From: CALKJU01 sp046349355
GTDB taxonomy: Bacteria; Pseudomonadota; Alphaproteobacteria; Geminicoccales; Geminicoccaceae
Direction: 5' to 3'
DNA length: 64,000 nucleotides
NCBI GenBank assembly: GCA_046349355.1
Contig: JAXMCM010000014.1
Location: forward strand, 186,001 to 250,000
Positions 26,770-36,941 of the stretch are shown piece by piece. Positions within the stretch are counted from its first letter, which is position 1. Every line of letters starts with the position of its first letter. The notes under the pieces are model-generated. The model did not search any database, had not been told where the DNA came from, and saw only the letters and a list, made by a program, of their open reading frames with translations. The position numbers were made by a program, and so were the translations under genes.

Positions 26770-28029
26770 ATGGACACCGAGACGGCCCCTCCCGGCGGCC
26801 GCTTCGCCCGCAACGTCATGCACTTCGCCCGCGCGCTCCGCGCCGCGGGCATGCCGGTGGGCCCCGGCCGGGTCCTCGAGGCCCTGCGCGCACTGGACGC
26901 CGTCGGCATCAGCAGCCGCGCCGACCTCTACTGGACGCTGTTCTCGGTGTTCGTGAACCGCCGTGACCAGCGCGAGCTGTTCGACCAGGCCTTCCACATC
27001 TTCTGGCGCGATCCGCAGATCCTCGAGCGGATGATGCACCTGATGCTGCCGCAGCTGCAGGCGGACAACCCGCCGGAGCCCGAGCACCAGGCCAACCGCC
27101 GCGTCGCCGACGCGCTGGGGCCGGAGAAGAAGGCCGGCAAGGGCGAGAACGAGAACGACGACGAGCCCGAGGAGAAGATCGAGCTCGACATGGTGATGAC
27201 CTGGTCGCAGCGCGAGCAGCTGCAGACCAAGGACTTCGAGCAGATGACCGCCGCCGAGATCGAGGCGGCCAAGCGCGAGATCCAGCGCCTGCGCTTGCCG
27301 ATCATGCAGGTGGCGACCCGCCGATTCCGCCGCGATCCGCAAGGCCCGCGCATCGACATGCGCCGCACCTTGCGCCAGTCGCTGCGCGGCGGCGGCGCCT
27401 CGATCGACGTTGCCCGCAAGCAGCGCATCCACCGCCATCCGCCGCTCGTGATCCTGTGCGACATCTCCGGCTCGATGAGCCGCTACTCGCGGATGCTGCT
27501 GCAGTTCATGCATGCGGTGACCAACGACCGCGACCGCGTCTTCAGCTTCCTGTTCGGCACCCGGCTGACCAACGTCACCCGCTACCTGCGCCACCGCGAC
27601 GTCGACCTGGCGCTCGAGGGCATCGGCCAGGCCGTGGTCGACTGGTCGGGCGGCACCCGGATCGGCCACTGCCTCGAGGAGTTCAACCGGGTCTGGTCGC
27701 GCCGCGTGCTCGGCCAGGGTGCGGTCGTCATCCTCATCAGCGACGGCCTCGATCGCGACGCCGGCACCGGCCTCGCGGTCCAGATGGAACGGCTGCACAA
27801 GAGCTGCCGCCGGCTGATCTGGCTGAACCCGCTGTTGCGCTTCGATGCCTATGCGCCCATCTCGACGGGGGCGAGGGCCATGATCCGCCATGTCGACGAC
27901 CTGCGCACAGTGCACAACCTGTCCAGCCTGCGCGAGCTGACCGACGTGCTGAGCCAGGAGCGGATGCGGCGGGCGGAAGGCCTCACCGAGTGGATCGCGG
28001 CCGCGCAGACCGGGAGAGCAGCAGCATGA
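26770..28029 (+). CDS. coxE: von Willebrand factor A protein, CO dehydrogenase maturation
   Basis: A 419-residue VWA-domain protein of the CoxE type. The metal-ion-dependent adhesion site is visible as CDISGSMSRYSR near residue 230 (DxSxS), with a later GGTRIGHCLEEF loop. A charged Glu/Lys-rich segment lies at about residues 110-140. MoxR plus VWA pairs act as chaperones for metal insertion; for coxD-coxE the known target is the CO dehydrogenase active site. Since CoxL here is form II and lacks the Cu cysteine motif, the target process may differ. Confidence 0.9.
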   Translation: MDTETAPPGGRFARNVMHFARALRAAGMPVGPGRVLEALRALDAVGISSRADLYWTLFSVFVNRRDQRELFDQAFHIFWRDPQILERMMHLMLPQLQADNPPEPEHQANRRVADALGPEKKAGKGENENDDEPEEKIELDMVMTWSQREQLQTKDFEQMTAAEIEAAKREIQRLRLPIMQVATRRFRRDPQGPRIDMRRTLRQSLRGGGASIDVARKQRIHRHPPLVILCDISGSMSRYSRMLLQFMHAVTNDRDRVFSFLFGTRLTNVTRYLRHRDVDLALEGIGQAVVDWSGGTRIGHCLEEFNRVWSRRVLGQGAVVILISDGLDRDAGTGLAVQMERLHKSCRRLIWLNPLLRFDAYAPISTGARAMIRHVDDLRTVHNLSSLRELTDVLSQERMRRAEGLTEWIAAAQTGRAAA

Positions 28030-28346
28030 GCACCGACGACACGCTTCTCGACACGGCCGCCGCCTGGAAGGCCGAGGGCCGCAAGGTGGCGATCGCCACC
28101 GTCGTGCAGACCTGGGGCTCGTCGCCGCGGCCGGCTGGCAGCCAGCTCCTGATCGACGACCGCGGCAACATGCTGGGCTCGGTCTCCGGCGGCTGCATCG
28201 AGGGAGCCGTCGTCAAGGAGGCCAACGCGATCATGGACGGGGCTGAACCCCGCCTGCTCGAGTTCGGCGTCTCCAACGAGCAGGCCTGGGAAGTCGGGCT
28301 CGCCTGCGGCGGCCGCGTCCAGGTCTATGTCGAGGCGCTGAGTTGA
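28026..28346 (+). CDS. coxF: XdhC/CoxF maturation protein, N-terminal domain as a separate gene
   Basis: A 106-residue XdhC_CoxI domain protein. The motif TWGSSPRPAGSQLLI and GSVSGGCIEGAVV are the family signature. It overlaps coxE by four bases (ATGA). In most XdhC proteins this domain is fused to a Rossmann domain, which here is the next gene. XdhC proteins bind sulfurated molybdenum cofactor and insert it into xanthine-dehydrogenase-type enzymes. Confidence 0.88.
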   Translation: MSTDDTLLDTAAAWKAEGRKVAIATVVQTWGSSPRPAGSQLLIDDRGNMLGSVSGGCIEGAVVKEANAIMDGAEPRLLEFGVSNEQAWEVGLACGGRVQVYVEALS

Positions 28347-29038
28347 ACGCCGAGCTTCTGGCGCTGCTGAACGAGGCCCGCGCCGCCAAGCGGCGGGCCT
28401 GCCACGTCCGTTTCATGGCGACCGACGAGCAGGCGCTCGTCATCGACGGCCAGGTCGCCGCCGGCGTCGCCCTCTCGGCCGAGGAGATGGCCGCCGTCGA
28501 GGACGCGCATCGCCGCGACAGCAGCGGCGTGTTCGAGTCCGGCCGCGGCCCGGCCTTCCTGCAGGTGTTCAACCCGCCGCTGCGGCTGGTCGTCGTCGGC
28601 GCCGTCCACATCGCCCAGGCGCTGGCGCCGATGGCGGCGCTCGCCGGCTATGCCGTCACCATCATCGATCCGCGCCGCGCCTTCGCCAGCGGCGAGCGCT
28701 TTCCCGGCGTCGAGCTGGTCAACGACTGGCCCGACGAGGCGATGGAAGCCGTGGCACCGGACCGCCGTACCGCCGTGGTCACGCTGACGCACGATCCCAA
28801 GATCGACGATCCGGCGCTCGACGCCGCCCTGCGCACCGACTGCTTCTACATCGCCGCCCTGGGCAGCAAGCGGACCCATGCCGGCCGCGTCGAGCGTCTG
28901 AAGGCGCTCGGACACTCCGGCGACGCGATCGCCCGGATCCACGGTCCGGCAGGCCTCGACATCGGCGCCGTCTCGCCGGCCGAGATCGCGCTTTCCGTCC
29001 TCGCCCAGATGACCGCGGTGCTGCGCCACCGCGCCTGA
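28343..29038 (+). CDS. XdhC/CoxF maturation protein, C-terminal Rossmann domain
   Basis: A 231-residue protein carrying the XdhC C-terminal Rossmann domain: LRLVVVGAVHIAQALAPMA, then VTLTHDPKIDDPAL, YIAALGSKRTHAGRVERL, and IHGPAGLDIGAVSPAEIA. The start is TTG 28343, which overlaps the stop of the N-terminal-domain gene by four bases; no better start is seen. The two products most likely assemble into one XdhC unit that stores and inserts molybdenum cofactor into CoxL. Confidence 0.87.
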   Translation: MNAELLALLNEARAAKRRACHVRFMATDEQALVIDGQVAAGVALSAEEMAAVEDAHRRDSSGVFESGRGPAFLQVFNPPLRLVVVGAVHIAQALAPMAALAGYAVTIIDPRRAFASGERFPGVELVNDWPDEAMEAVAPDRRTAVVTLTHDPKIDDPALDAALRTDCFYIAALGSKRTHAGRVERLKALGHSGDAIARIHGPAGLDIGAVSPAEIALSVLAQMTAVLRHRA

Positions 29039-29095
29039 TCCGGGAACCGCTCCGCCACGCCGGCGTTGAGCCGCCGGCGAAGCGCGGAGCAGGAC

Positions 29096-30870
29096 GTGAC
29101 CGGCGAGCAGGCGATCGTCTTCTCCATCCTCGGCGTCGCGCTCGTCCTCTTCGTCTGGGAACGCCTCCGCTACGACCTCGTCGCCCTGCTGGCCCTGCTG
29201 GCCAGCGTCATCCTCGGCGTGGTGCCGGCCGACGAGGCCTTCTCCGGCTTCGCCGACCCGCCGTCATCACCGTGGCCGCGGTCCTCGTCATCAGCCGGGC
29301 CATCCGCAACTCGGGCCTGATCGAGCGGCTCCTGCGGCCCCTCGACCCGTGGCTCCGGCGCATCGACCTGCAGGTCCTGGCGCTGGGGCCTCGTCGCCCT
29401 GTTCTCGTCCTTCATGAACAATGTCGGCGCCCTCGCCGTCTTTCTGCCGGCAGCGCTGGAGGTCTCGCGCCGGCATGGCACGCCCGCCTCGGCGGTGCTG
29501 ATGCCGATGGCGTTCGCCTCGCTGCTCGGCGGCCTGATCACGCTGATCGGCACGCCGCCCAACATCCTGATCTCGGCCGTCCGCCGCGACACCGTGGGCG
29601 AGCCGTTCAGCATGTTCGACTTCGCGCCGATCGGCCTGCCGCTGACCCTGGCGGGGCTGGCGCTGCTCACCGTGATCTGGCGCCTGCTGCCTTCGACCGG
29701 CCGCGGCGCTGCCGCCGACGAGCCGTTCCGCATCGACGACTATCTCTCGGAGGTGACCCTGCCGGACACCTCTTCGATGGTCGGGCGCACCGTCGGCGAG
29801 CTGGAAAGCCAGACCGAGGGCACGTTCCGCGTGCTGGCGCTGCAGCGGCCCAATGGCCGCCGGGCGGTGCCGACGCGTGCCTGGGTGCTGCGGGGTGGCG
29901 ACCGTCTGCAGCTCGAGACCGAGCCCAGGGCGCTGGAGCAGGCCGTCGCCGAGTACGGCCTCGAGCTCGCCGGCAGCAAGGAGCTGCCGCTGGCACCGGG
30001 CGAGCGTGCCGAGATCGGCGTGCTCGAGGCCATCGTCGGCGGCGAGTCGCCGCTGGTCGGCCGGACGCCGGCCGAGCTCGGCCTGCGCGAGCGCTACGGC
30101 GTCAACCTGCTGGCCGTCAGCCGCCGCGGCTCCCGGCCGGTGACCCAGCTCAAGGGCTTCCTCTTCCAGACCGGCGACGTGCTGATGCTCCAGGGAGCGT
30201 CCGAGCGCATGCGCGAGCAGCTTCGGGCCTCGGCGCGCTACCGCTCGAGGGTCGCGATCTGCGGGTCGGTGCGAGGCGCGTGGTCTGGCTGCCGGTGGTC
30301 GCCATGGTGGCGGCTGTCGCGGCGACGAGCCTCGACCTGCTGCCGCCCTCGGTCGCCTTCATGGCAGCGGTGGCGGCGCTGCTGCTGGGCGGCGCCCTCC
30401 GCCTCGACGAGGCCTACGAGTCCGTGACCTGGCCGGTGATCGTCCTGCTCGGGGCACTCATCCCGGTGAGCGGCGCGATGCAGACCTCCGGCGGCACCGA
30501 CCTGCTGGCCGGTCTGCTGGGCCAGGCGACCGAGGGCCTCGCCCCGATCCTCGCCCTCGGCCTCGTCATGCTCGCCACCATGCTGGTGACGCCTGTCCTC
30601 AACAACGCCGCCACCGTGCTGCTGATGGCGCCGATCGCCGCCGGCTATGCCAAGGGCATCGGCCTCGCCGTCGATCCGTTCCTGATGGCCGTCGCCGTCG
30701 GCGCGTCCAGCGATTTCCTGACGCCGATCGGCCACCAGTCGAATACCCTCGTCATGGGCCCGGGCGGCTACCGCTTCGCCGACTACCCGCGCCTCGGCCT
30801 GCCGCTGTCGCTTCTGGTGCTCGTGCTGGGGACGCTGCTGATCTCCTGGGTCTGGCCCCTGCACCCGTGA
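29096..30870 (+). CDS. SLC13-family anion permease with two RCK_C (TrkA-C) domains (three frameshifts)
   Basis: Correcting one missing G near 29260, one extra G at 29385-29388 and one missing G near 30225 (all in GGCC) gives 591 residues. The membrane halves carry the SLC13 signs SSFMNNVGALAVFLPAAL and LNNAATVLLMAPIA; between them are two cytosolic TrkA-C-like domains (about residues 225-370). Such proteins import sulfate, dicarboxylates or related anions with Na or H. GTG 29096 follows a GGAGCAGGA ribosome site. Its place between coxF and the cofactor gene suggests substrate or anion supply, but nothing fixes the ion. Confidence 0.83.
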
Positions 30871-30957
30871 GAACGGGACGCAGCCACGACCGGTGGGCCC
30901 TCCCGCTGGGCCCGTCGCAGCGCTATATCCGGTCGGCTATCTCGCGGAGGTGAGCCC

Positions 30958-32568
30958 GTGCGGTTCGGCACCCTGCCGGTCGACCAGGCGGAAGGCGCGA
31001 TCCTCGCCCATTCCGCCCGCAGCAACGGCGTCCTGTTCAAGAAGGGCCGCAAGCTCTCGGCCGAGGACATTGCCGCGCTGCGCGCCGCCGGGGCCGCCAC
31101 CGTCATCGGGGCGCTGCTGGAGGCCGACGACGTCGCCGAGGACCGCGCCGCCGAGGAACTGGCCATCGCCATCGCCGGTCCCGCCGTGCGCGTCGCCGAG
31201 GCCTTCACCGGCCGCGTGAACCTGTTCGCCGAAACCCACGGCGTCCTCGTCCTCGACACCGACCGCATCGACCGGCTCAACGCGCACGACGAGGCGGTCA
31301 CGATCGCCACCCTGCCCGCCTTCGCCGTGGTCGAGCCGGGACAGATGCTGGCTACGGTGAAGATCATCCCCTTCGCCGTCCGGCGGAACACCCTCGACGC
31401 TTGCCTGCGGATCGTCGGCGCCGAGAGCCTGCTCCGCGTCGCCGCGTTCCGTCCGATGGCGGCGCGCCTGATCCAGACGCGGCTTTCCGGCACCTCGGCC
31501 AAGATGCTCGACAAGACCGTCGAGGTGACGCGGGCTCGGCTCGAGTCGCTGGGCGGCCGCCTGCTCGGCGAGACCCGTTGCGAGCACGAGCCGGCGGCGC
31601 TGGAGCAGGCCATCCGCAACGCCGGTCCCGCCGACATCCTGCTCATCGCCGGCGCCTCGGCGATCACCGACCGGCGCGACGTGCTGCCCGCCTCGATCGA
31701 GGCGGCGGGCGGCCGCGTGCACCAGTTCGGCATGCCGGTCGACCCGGGCAACCTCCTGCTGCTGGCCGAGCTCGGCGGCAAGCCGGTGCTGGGCCTGCCC
31801 GGCTGCGCCCGTTCGCCCAAGCTCAACGGCTTCGACTGGGTCCTGCAGCGCCTCGCCGCCGGCATCGAGGTCACGCCGGCCGATGTCCGCCGCATGGGTG
31901 TCGGCGGCCTGCTCATGGAGATCCCGACCCGCCCGCAGCCGCGCGAGACCAGGCCCACGGCTCCCCGGGCCCCGCGCATCGGCGCCATCGTGCTGGCGGC
32001 CGGCCGCTCGAGCCGCATGGTCGACCGCAACAAGCTCTTCATCGAGGTCGACGGCCGGGCGATGCTCCGGCACGCGGTCGATGCCGCCCTCGGCTCGCAT
32101 CTGAGCCCGGTGGTCGTCGTCACCGGCCACCAGCGCGAGCAGGCCGAGGCGACGGTCGCCGGCCTGCCGGTGACGGTCGTTCACAACCCCGACTATGCCG
32201 AGGGCCTTAGCACCTCGCTGCGCACCGGCCTCGATGCGCTTGGCGACGGCGTCGATGCGGTCGTCGTCTGCCTCGGCGACATGCCGCGGATCACCGCCCG
32301 CCACCTCGGCCGCCTCGCCGCCGCCTACAACCCGGTCGAGGGCCGTGCCCTGGTCGTGCCGACCCGGCGCGGCAAGCGCGGCAACCCGGTCCTGTGGGAC
32401 CGCCGCTTCTTCGCCGCCATGCGCACCCTCGCCGGCGACGTCGGCGCGCGCCATCTCATCGGCGAGCACGCCGACGTGCTGGTCGAGGTCGAGATGGACG
32501 ACGACGCGCCGCTGCTCGACGTCGACACGCCGGAAGCCCTGGCCGCCCTGGAGACAACCGGCGCATGA
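30958..32568 (+). CDS. mocA: MoeA-like / MocA fusion, molybdenum cofactor cytidylyltransferase
   Basis: A 536-residue two-part protein. Residues 1-330 resemble the molybdopterin-binding MoeA/MogA fold (LPVDQAEGAILAHS start; ILLIAGASAITDRRDVLP; GLPGCARSPKLNGFDW). Residues 340-536 are a MobA-like nucleotidyltransferase with GAIVLAAGRSSRM and CLGDMPRI. Such fusions make the cytosine dinucleotide form of the cofactor, which is what xanthine-dehydrogenase-family enzymes like CoxL use. GTG 30958 has GGAGG nine bases upstream. The gene overlaps the cysteine desulfurase by four bases (ATGA). Confidence 0.88.
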   Translation: MRFGTLPVDQAEGAILAHSARSNGVLFKKGRKLSAEDIAALRAAGAATVIGALLEADDVAEDRAAEELAIAIAGPAVRVAEAFTGRVNLFAETHGVLVLDTDRIDRLNAHDEAVTIATLPAFAVVEPGQMLATVKIIPFAVRRNTLDACLRIVGAESLLRVAAFRPMAARLIQTRLSGTSAKMLDKTVEVTRARLESLGGRLLGETRCEHEPAALEQAIRNAGPADILLIAGASAITDRRDVLPASIEAAGGRVHQFGMPVDPGNLLLLAELGGKPVLGLPGCARSPKLNGFDWVLQRLAAGIEVTPADVRRMGVGGLLMEIPTRPQPRETRPTAPRAPRIGAIVLAAGRSSRMVDRNKLFIEVDGRAMLRHAVDAALGSHLSPVVVVTGHQREQAEATVAGLPVTVVHNPDYAEGLSTSLRTGLDALGDGVDAVVVCLGDMPRITARHLGRLAAAYNPVEGRALVVPTRRGKRGNPVLWDRRFFAAMRTLAGDVGARHLIGEHADVLVEVEMDDDAPLLDVDTPEALAALETTGA

Positions 32569-33778
32569 GCCTCGACGTCGCCGCCATCCGCCGCGAGTTC
32601 CCGATCTTCGCCAGCGTCGAGGGCCCTCCACTACCTCGACAATGCCGCCACCGGGCAGATCTGCCGCGCCGCCGCCGAGGCGCTGGTCCGCTACGAGACG
32701 ACGCAGCGGGCCAACGTGAAGCGCGGCGTCTACCGCCTCGCCGATGCCGCCACCAACGCCTTCGCCGAGGCCCGCGCCCGCATCGCCGCCTACCTCAACG
32801 CGGCGAGCCCGGACGAGGTCGTGTTCACCTCGGGCGCCACGCTGGCGATCAACCTCGCCGCCCATGTCCTGAGCCCGCGCCTCGGTCCCGGCGACGAGAT
32901 CGTCGTCAGCGAGCTCGAGCACCACAGCAACATCGTCCCGTGGCAGCTCGCCGCCGAGCGCACCGGGGCCCGCGTGCGCGCCATCCCGGTCACCGACGAT
33001 GGCCGGCTCGCCTATGACCGCCTCGACGAGGCGATCGGGCGGCGGACCCGCATCGTCGCCGTCACGCACTGCTCGAACGTCACCGGTGCGCTGACCGATC
33101 TTGCCCGCATCCGCGACGCCGCCCGCGCCGTAGGCGCGCTGCTGCTGGTCGACGGCGCCCAGCGAGCGCCGCACGGACCGCTCGACGTCCAGGCGCTGGG
33201 CTGCGACCTCTACGCCTTCTCCGGCCACAAGATGTTCGGCTCGACCGGTGCCGGTGCGCTGTGGATCCGCGGCGACCTCGCCCGCGACCTGCCGCCGTTC
33301 CTGGGCGGCGGCGAGATGATCGCCCGGGTCTCGATCGAGCGCAGCACCTGGGCGAAGCCGCCGCACCGCTTCGAGGCCGGCACGCCGGCCATCGGCCCGT
33401 GCCTCGCCATGGGAGCAGCCGCCGACTGGCTCGCCCGTCAGGACTGGGCGCAGCTGGAGGCGCACGAGCTGAGCCTGACCGAGCGCCTGCTCGACGGCCT
33501 GTCGGCGATCCCGGCGGTCCGCGTGCTCGGTCCGACGGGCCTGCAGGGGCCTCGGCGTCGTCGCCTTCGAGGTCGACGGCGTCCACGCCCACGACGTCTG
33601 CCAGATGCTCGACGGCCACGGCGTCGCGCTGCGCGGCGGCCATCACTGCGCCCAGCCGCTGATGGAGCGGTTCGACGTCGCCGCCACCGCCCGCGCCAGC
33701 TTCGCCCCCTACAACGACGATGCCGACATCGACGCCCTGCTCAACGGGCTCGAGGACACGGTGCGCCGGCTGGGGTGA
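32565..33778 (+). CDS. Cysteine desulfurase, SufS/NifS type (two frameshifts)
   Basis: Removing one extra C at 32624-32626 and one extra G at 33546-33549 (both GGGCCTC contexts) gives a 403-residue class V PLP enzyme. The PLP lysine lies in FSGHKMFGSTGAGALW, the histidine in ELEHHSNIVPW, and the active cysteine in RGGHHCAQPL. It takes sulfur from cysteine. Translation appears coupled to mocA (ATGA), and coxF/XdhC lies nearby, so it may supply the sulfido ligand of the Mo cofactor, as NifS4 does with XdhC in Rhodobacter capsulatus. Iron-sulfur assembly with the SufU downstream is the other option. Confidence 0.86.
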
Positions 33779-33851
33779 CGTGCCCTTTCGCATAGTCCCG
33801 GGCTGGCGGTGACCGCATGCTGACAGCCATGGTCAGCGCAGGATGGTTCCG

Positions 33852-34861
33852 ATGAGGCCAATGCCGGTCGTTCTCGAACTCGGGCCGAAGCTTCCGGATC
33901 AGAAGAAGCACTGGCGCAAGAACCTGTCGGCCATCGCCGCCGACCGCCGGCACCTGTTTCTGGCCGACGACGAGAACACGACCATCCTTCGCCTCGAGCG
34001 CACCGGCGAAGGCCGGTGGGAGCGTGACGGCCTGCTTGCCCTGTCCGAGCTTGTGCCCGATCTTCCCGGCGGCCCCGACGGCGAGCCGGACATCGAGGGC
34101 CTCGACGTATCCGGCGGCCGACTTTGGCTTGTCGGCTCGCACAGCCGCGCCCGCCGCAAGCCGGACGAGGACGCCGGTGTCGTGGCGCAACTCGACCGGC
34201 TGCGGGAAATCCGCGACGACCCGAACCGCCACCTCCTCGGCCATGTCGGGCTCGACGGCCTCGACGGTGTCTTCCTGCCGATGCGCGAGGGCCAGGACGC
34301 CTGCTCGACAGGGTCGACATGGACCCCTATCTCGGACCCTTCGTCGGCGTCCCTGCCAAGGAGAACGGCTTCGACATCGAGGGGCTGGCCGTGGCGCCCG
34401 ACGGTCGGGTTTTCCTCGGACTGCGCGGGCCGGTACTGCGCGGCTGGGCGGTCATCCTCGACCTGAGCCTCGCCCGCCACGGCGCGACCTCGCTCGCGTT
34501 CGCGAGGACACCCGCCTATCGCCGCCATTTCCTCGATCTCGCCGGGCTCGGGGTGCGCGACCTCCTCTGGCACGGCAGCGATCTGGTGATCCTTGCCGGC
34601 CCGACGATGGACCTCGACGGTCCGGTCCATATCCTGCGCTGGCGCGACGCCCTGTCGGCCGAGGCGGACTCGGTGGTCGGCGCCGGACCGCGGATCGAGA
34701 CAATCCTCGAGGTGCCTTACGGCAGGGGCTGCGATCATGCCGAAGGCATCGCGCTGGTCGACGACGGGCGGCTGCTGGTCGTCTATGATCTGCCTTGTGA
34801 CCTGCGCCTCGACGGCGGCAAGACGAGCATTGTCGCCGACCTGTTCGACCTGCGGCTGTAG
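33852..34861 (+). CDS. DUF3616 protein (one frameshift)
   Basis: Restoring one G near 34299 (GACGGCCTG read as GACGCCTG) gives about 336 residues matching the DUF3616 family, with beta-propeller-like repeats: NLSAIAADRRHLFLADDE, DIEGLDVSGGRLWLVGSH, then FDIEGLAVAPDGRVFLGLRG. Two other in-frame ATGs (33843, 33861) exist; 33852 has AGGA at a proper distance. A small inverted repeat (GCTGAC/GTCAGC, 33819-33837) precedes it. No signal peptide is visible. Function is unknown. Confidence 0.78.
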
Positions 34862-34879
34862 CCTTTCCCGGATCGAGGG

Positions 34880-35287
34880 ATGACCGACGCCATCTACAAC
34901 GAGACCATCGTCCGCACCGCCCGCGACCGCTCGCATGCCGGCCGCCTCGACGGTGCCGACCGCAGCGTCACCCGTGACAATCCGCTGTGCGGCGACCGGG
35001 TCACCCTTGACCTGAAGCTCGCCGCCGAAGCCGTGGCCGAGGCTCGCCACAAGACCCGCGGCTGCCTGCTCACCGAGGCTGCGGCGACCCTCGTGGCGGC
35101 GCGTGCCGAGGGGCTGGACCCGGCCAAGGCGGCGGCGCTCGTTACCGCCGTCCGCGCCTTCCTCGCCGGCGACGCACCGCCGCCATGGCCGGAGCTCGCG
35201 ATGTTCGAGCCGGTCAGGGCGGTGCGCAGCCGTCACGAGTGCGTCCTCCTGCCGTTCGAGACGCTGGCCGAGGCGCTGCAGGGCTAG
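34880..35287 (+). CDS. sufU: SufU-like iron-sulfur cluster scaffold / sulfur acceptor
   Basis: A 135-residue NifU_N/SufU protein. The three cysteines of SufU are present in NPLCGDR, TRGCLLTEA and RHECVLLPFETL. SufU accepts sulfur from SufS-type cysteine desulfurases with zinc or acts as a scaffold. It lies 18 bases after the DUF3616 gene, two genes from a SufS/NifS-like enzyme, a natural partner. Confidence 0.85.
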   Translation: MTDAIYNETIVRTARDRSHAGRLDGADRSVTRDNPLCGDRVTLDLKLAAEAVAEARHKTRGCLLTEAAATLVAARAEGLDPAKAAALVTAVRAFLAGDAPPPWPELAMFEPVRAVRSRHECVLLPFETLAEALQG

Positions 35288-35302
35288 GCGCCGGACCGCC
35301 GC

Positions 35303-36714
35303 TCACGCCGTGAAGAAGATGAAGTCCCACTGGGTCAGGTCGACTTCCCCCTCGAGCTGGACCTCGAGCTCGGCGCCGCTGGTGCCGGTCGTGTTGACCC
35401 GGACGATGGTGTCCCCGTTGGCATAGGCGAAGCGGACCTGGCCTTCGGCGGTGAACGAGTCCCGGCCGATGAAGGCAAAGGTCTGCCACCCTGCCGTCGA
35501 GGAGCTGGCGTCGAACTGGAACTGCAGCCGATCGTCGCCGCCGCCGGAGAAGTCGGTGACGATGTCGCGATGCCCCGCCCCGACTCCGAGGCCGAGGTCC
35601 CGTCGAAGGCGAAGAAGTCGTCGGACGCGTCGCCGCCGGTCAGGACGTCGACCCCGTCGCCACCACGGATCATGTCGCTGCCGGCACCGCCGTCGATGGT
35701 GTCGTCCTGACCCTCGCCGCACAGGAAGTCCTCGCCGCCGCTGCCGCTGATGCTGTCGTCGCCGTCGCTGGCGAAGACCGTGTCGCCGCTGGCGGAGCCG
35801 GTGATCGAATCGTCGAACCAGGACCCGAACACGCCTTCGATGCTGGCGAATGTGTCCCCCGCCGCCTCGCCGCCCGTGCCGCCGACGCCGAGCTCGACGG
35901 TCACCGCTGCACTCGCCAGCAGGTAGGTCGCGTAGTCGGTCCCGGAGCCGCCGAAGAGCTTGTCGGCACCTTCGCCGCCGGCGAGGAAGTCGATGAAGCC
36001 CGACCCGCCATAGAGGGTATCGTCCCCGGCTCCGCCGCTCAGGTGGTCATCGTCGGCACCGCCGGCGACGATGTCGTTGCCCCACGCTCCGTTGATGAGG
36101 TCGTTGCCGCCACCACCGCTGAGGCTGTTGGCACCGTTGCTGCCGTTGATGCTGTCCTCGGCCGCCGATCCGGTGACGTTCTCGATTCCGCTGAGGAGGT
36201 CACCCGCGGCATCGCCCGTCGAGCCCGCACCCTGCACCAGGTCCAGCTTCACGCCCGAACCCGACGTGGCGTAGCTGACCGCATCGATCCCGTCCCCGCC
36301 GTACAGCCTGTCGGCGCCAGCGCCGCCGACCAGCAGGTCGTTGCCCTTGTTGCCGGCGATGGTGTTGTCGCCAGCATCGCCGATCAGCGTGTCGGCATAG
36401 GCCGAACCGCTGAGGTTCTCGATCGACACCAGCAGGTCGCCGGCCGCGTCGCCGGCTTGGCCCTGCCCGGAAAGCAGGTCGACCGTCACGCCGGCCGCGG
36501 CGTCGAGATAGCTGGCGACATCCCGCCCGGAGCCGCCGCTCAGCAGGTCCGCGCCGCTGCCGCCGGCCAGGTAGTCGTCCTCGGTGCCGCCGTAGAGGAA
36601 GTCGACGCCACCCCGGCCGAACAGCAGGTCGGCACCGCCCTTGCCATAGATGGTCTCGCCGGCCCCGGTGCCGTTGAGCAGGTTGCCGTCGTCGTCGCCA
36701 TTGATCGTGGGCAT
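35303..36714 (-). CDS. RTX repeat protein without catalytic domain (one frameshift)
   Basis: Restoring one C in the run near 35574-35582 (a G on the coding strand) gives about 470 residues. Nearly all are hemolysin-type calcium-binding nonapeptides (GGxGxDxLx) from residue 20 to about 360, followed by a serralysin-like C-terminal secretion region (DIVTDFSGGGDDRLQF, ending WDFIFFTA). There is no N-terminal signal, as expected for type I secretion, and no enzymatic domain. A 64-residue higher-order module is repeated three times (63-126, 142-205, 258-320). ATG 36714 has GGAGA six bases upstream. No type I exporter is nearby. Probably a secreted Ca-binding surface or matrix protein. Confidence 0.85.
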
Positions 36715-36941
36715 CTCGGTCTCCGCTGGCGGAGCGTCCGGCCCGAGCGGCCGCCATCTCCGCGTCGGAGGTCACCGTGAAGCGGCCGTGCTACGCGCTG
36801 ATCGCGCAGATCCGGCAGGCCGGTTACAAGTGTCGCGTCGATCTCACGCTGTTCTGAGCAGCCGGGACGGCCGCGGTCCTTTGGCAGCGCCACCGGCAAT
36901 CCCCATCTCTGGGTCTGTTCCTGCCCGTTCGAGGTACCGCG

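Noticed and set aside
35800..36700. Short tandem DNA repeats as a possible CRISPR or minisatellite
   Set aside because: The repeats are imperfect codings of RTX nonapeptides in one reading frame, without spacers of uniform length.
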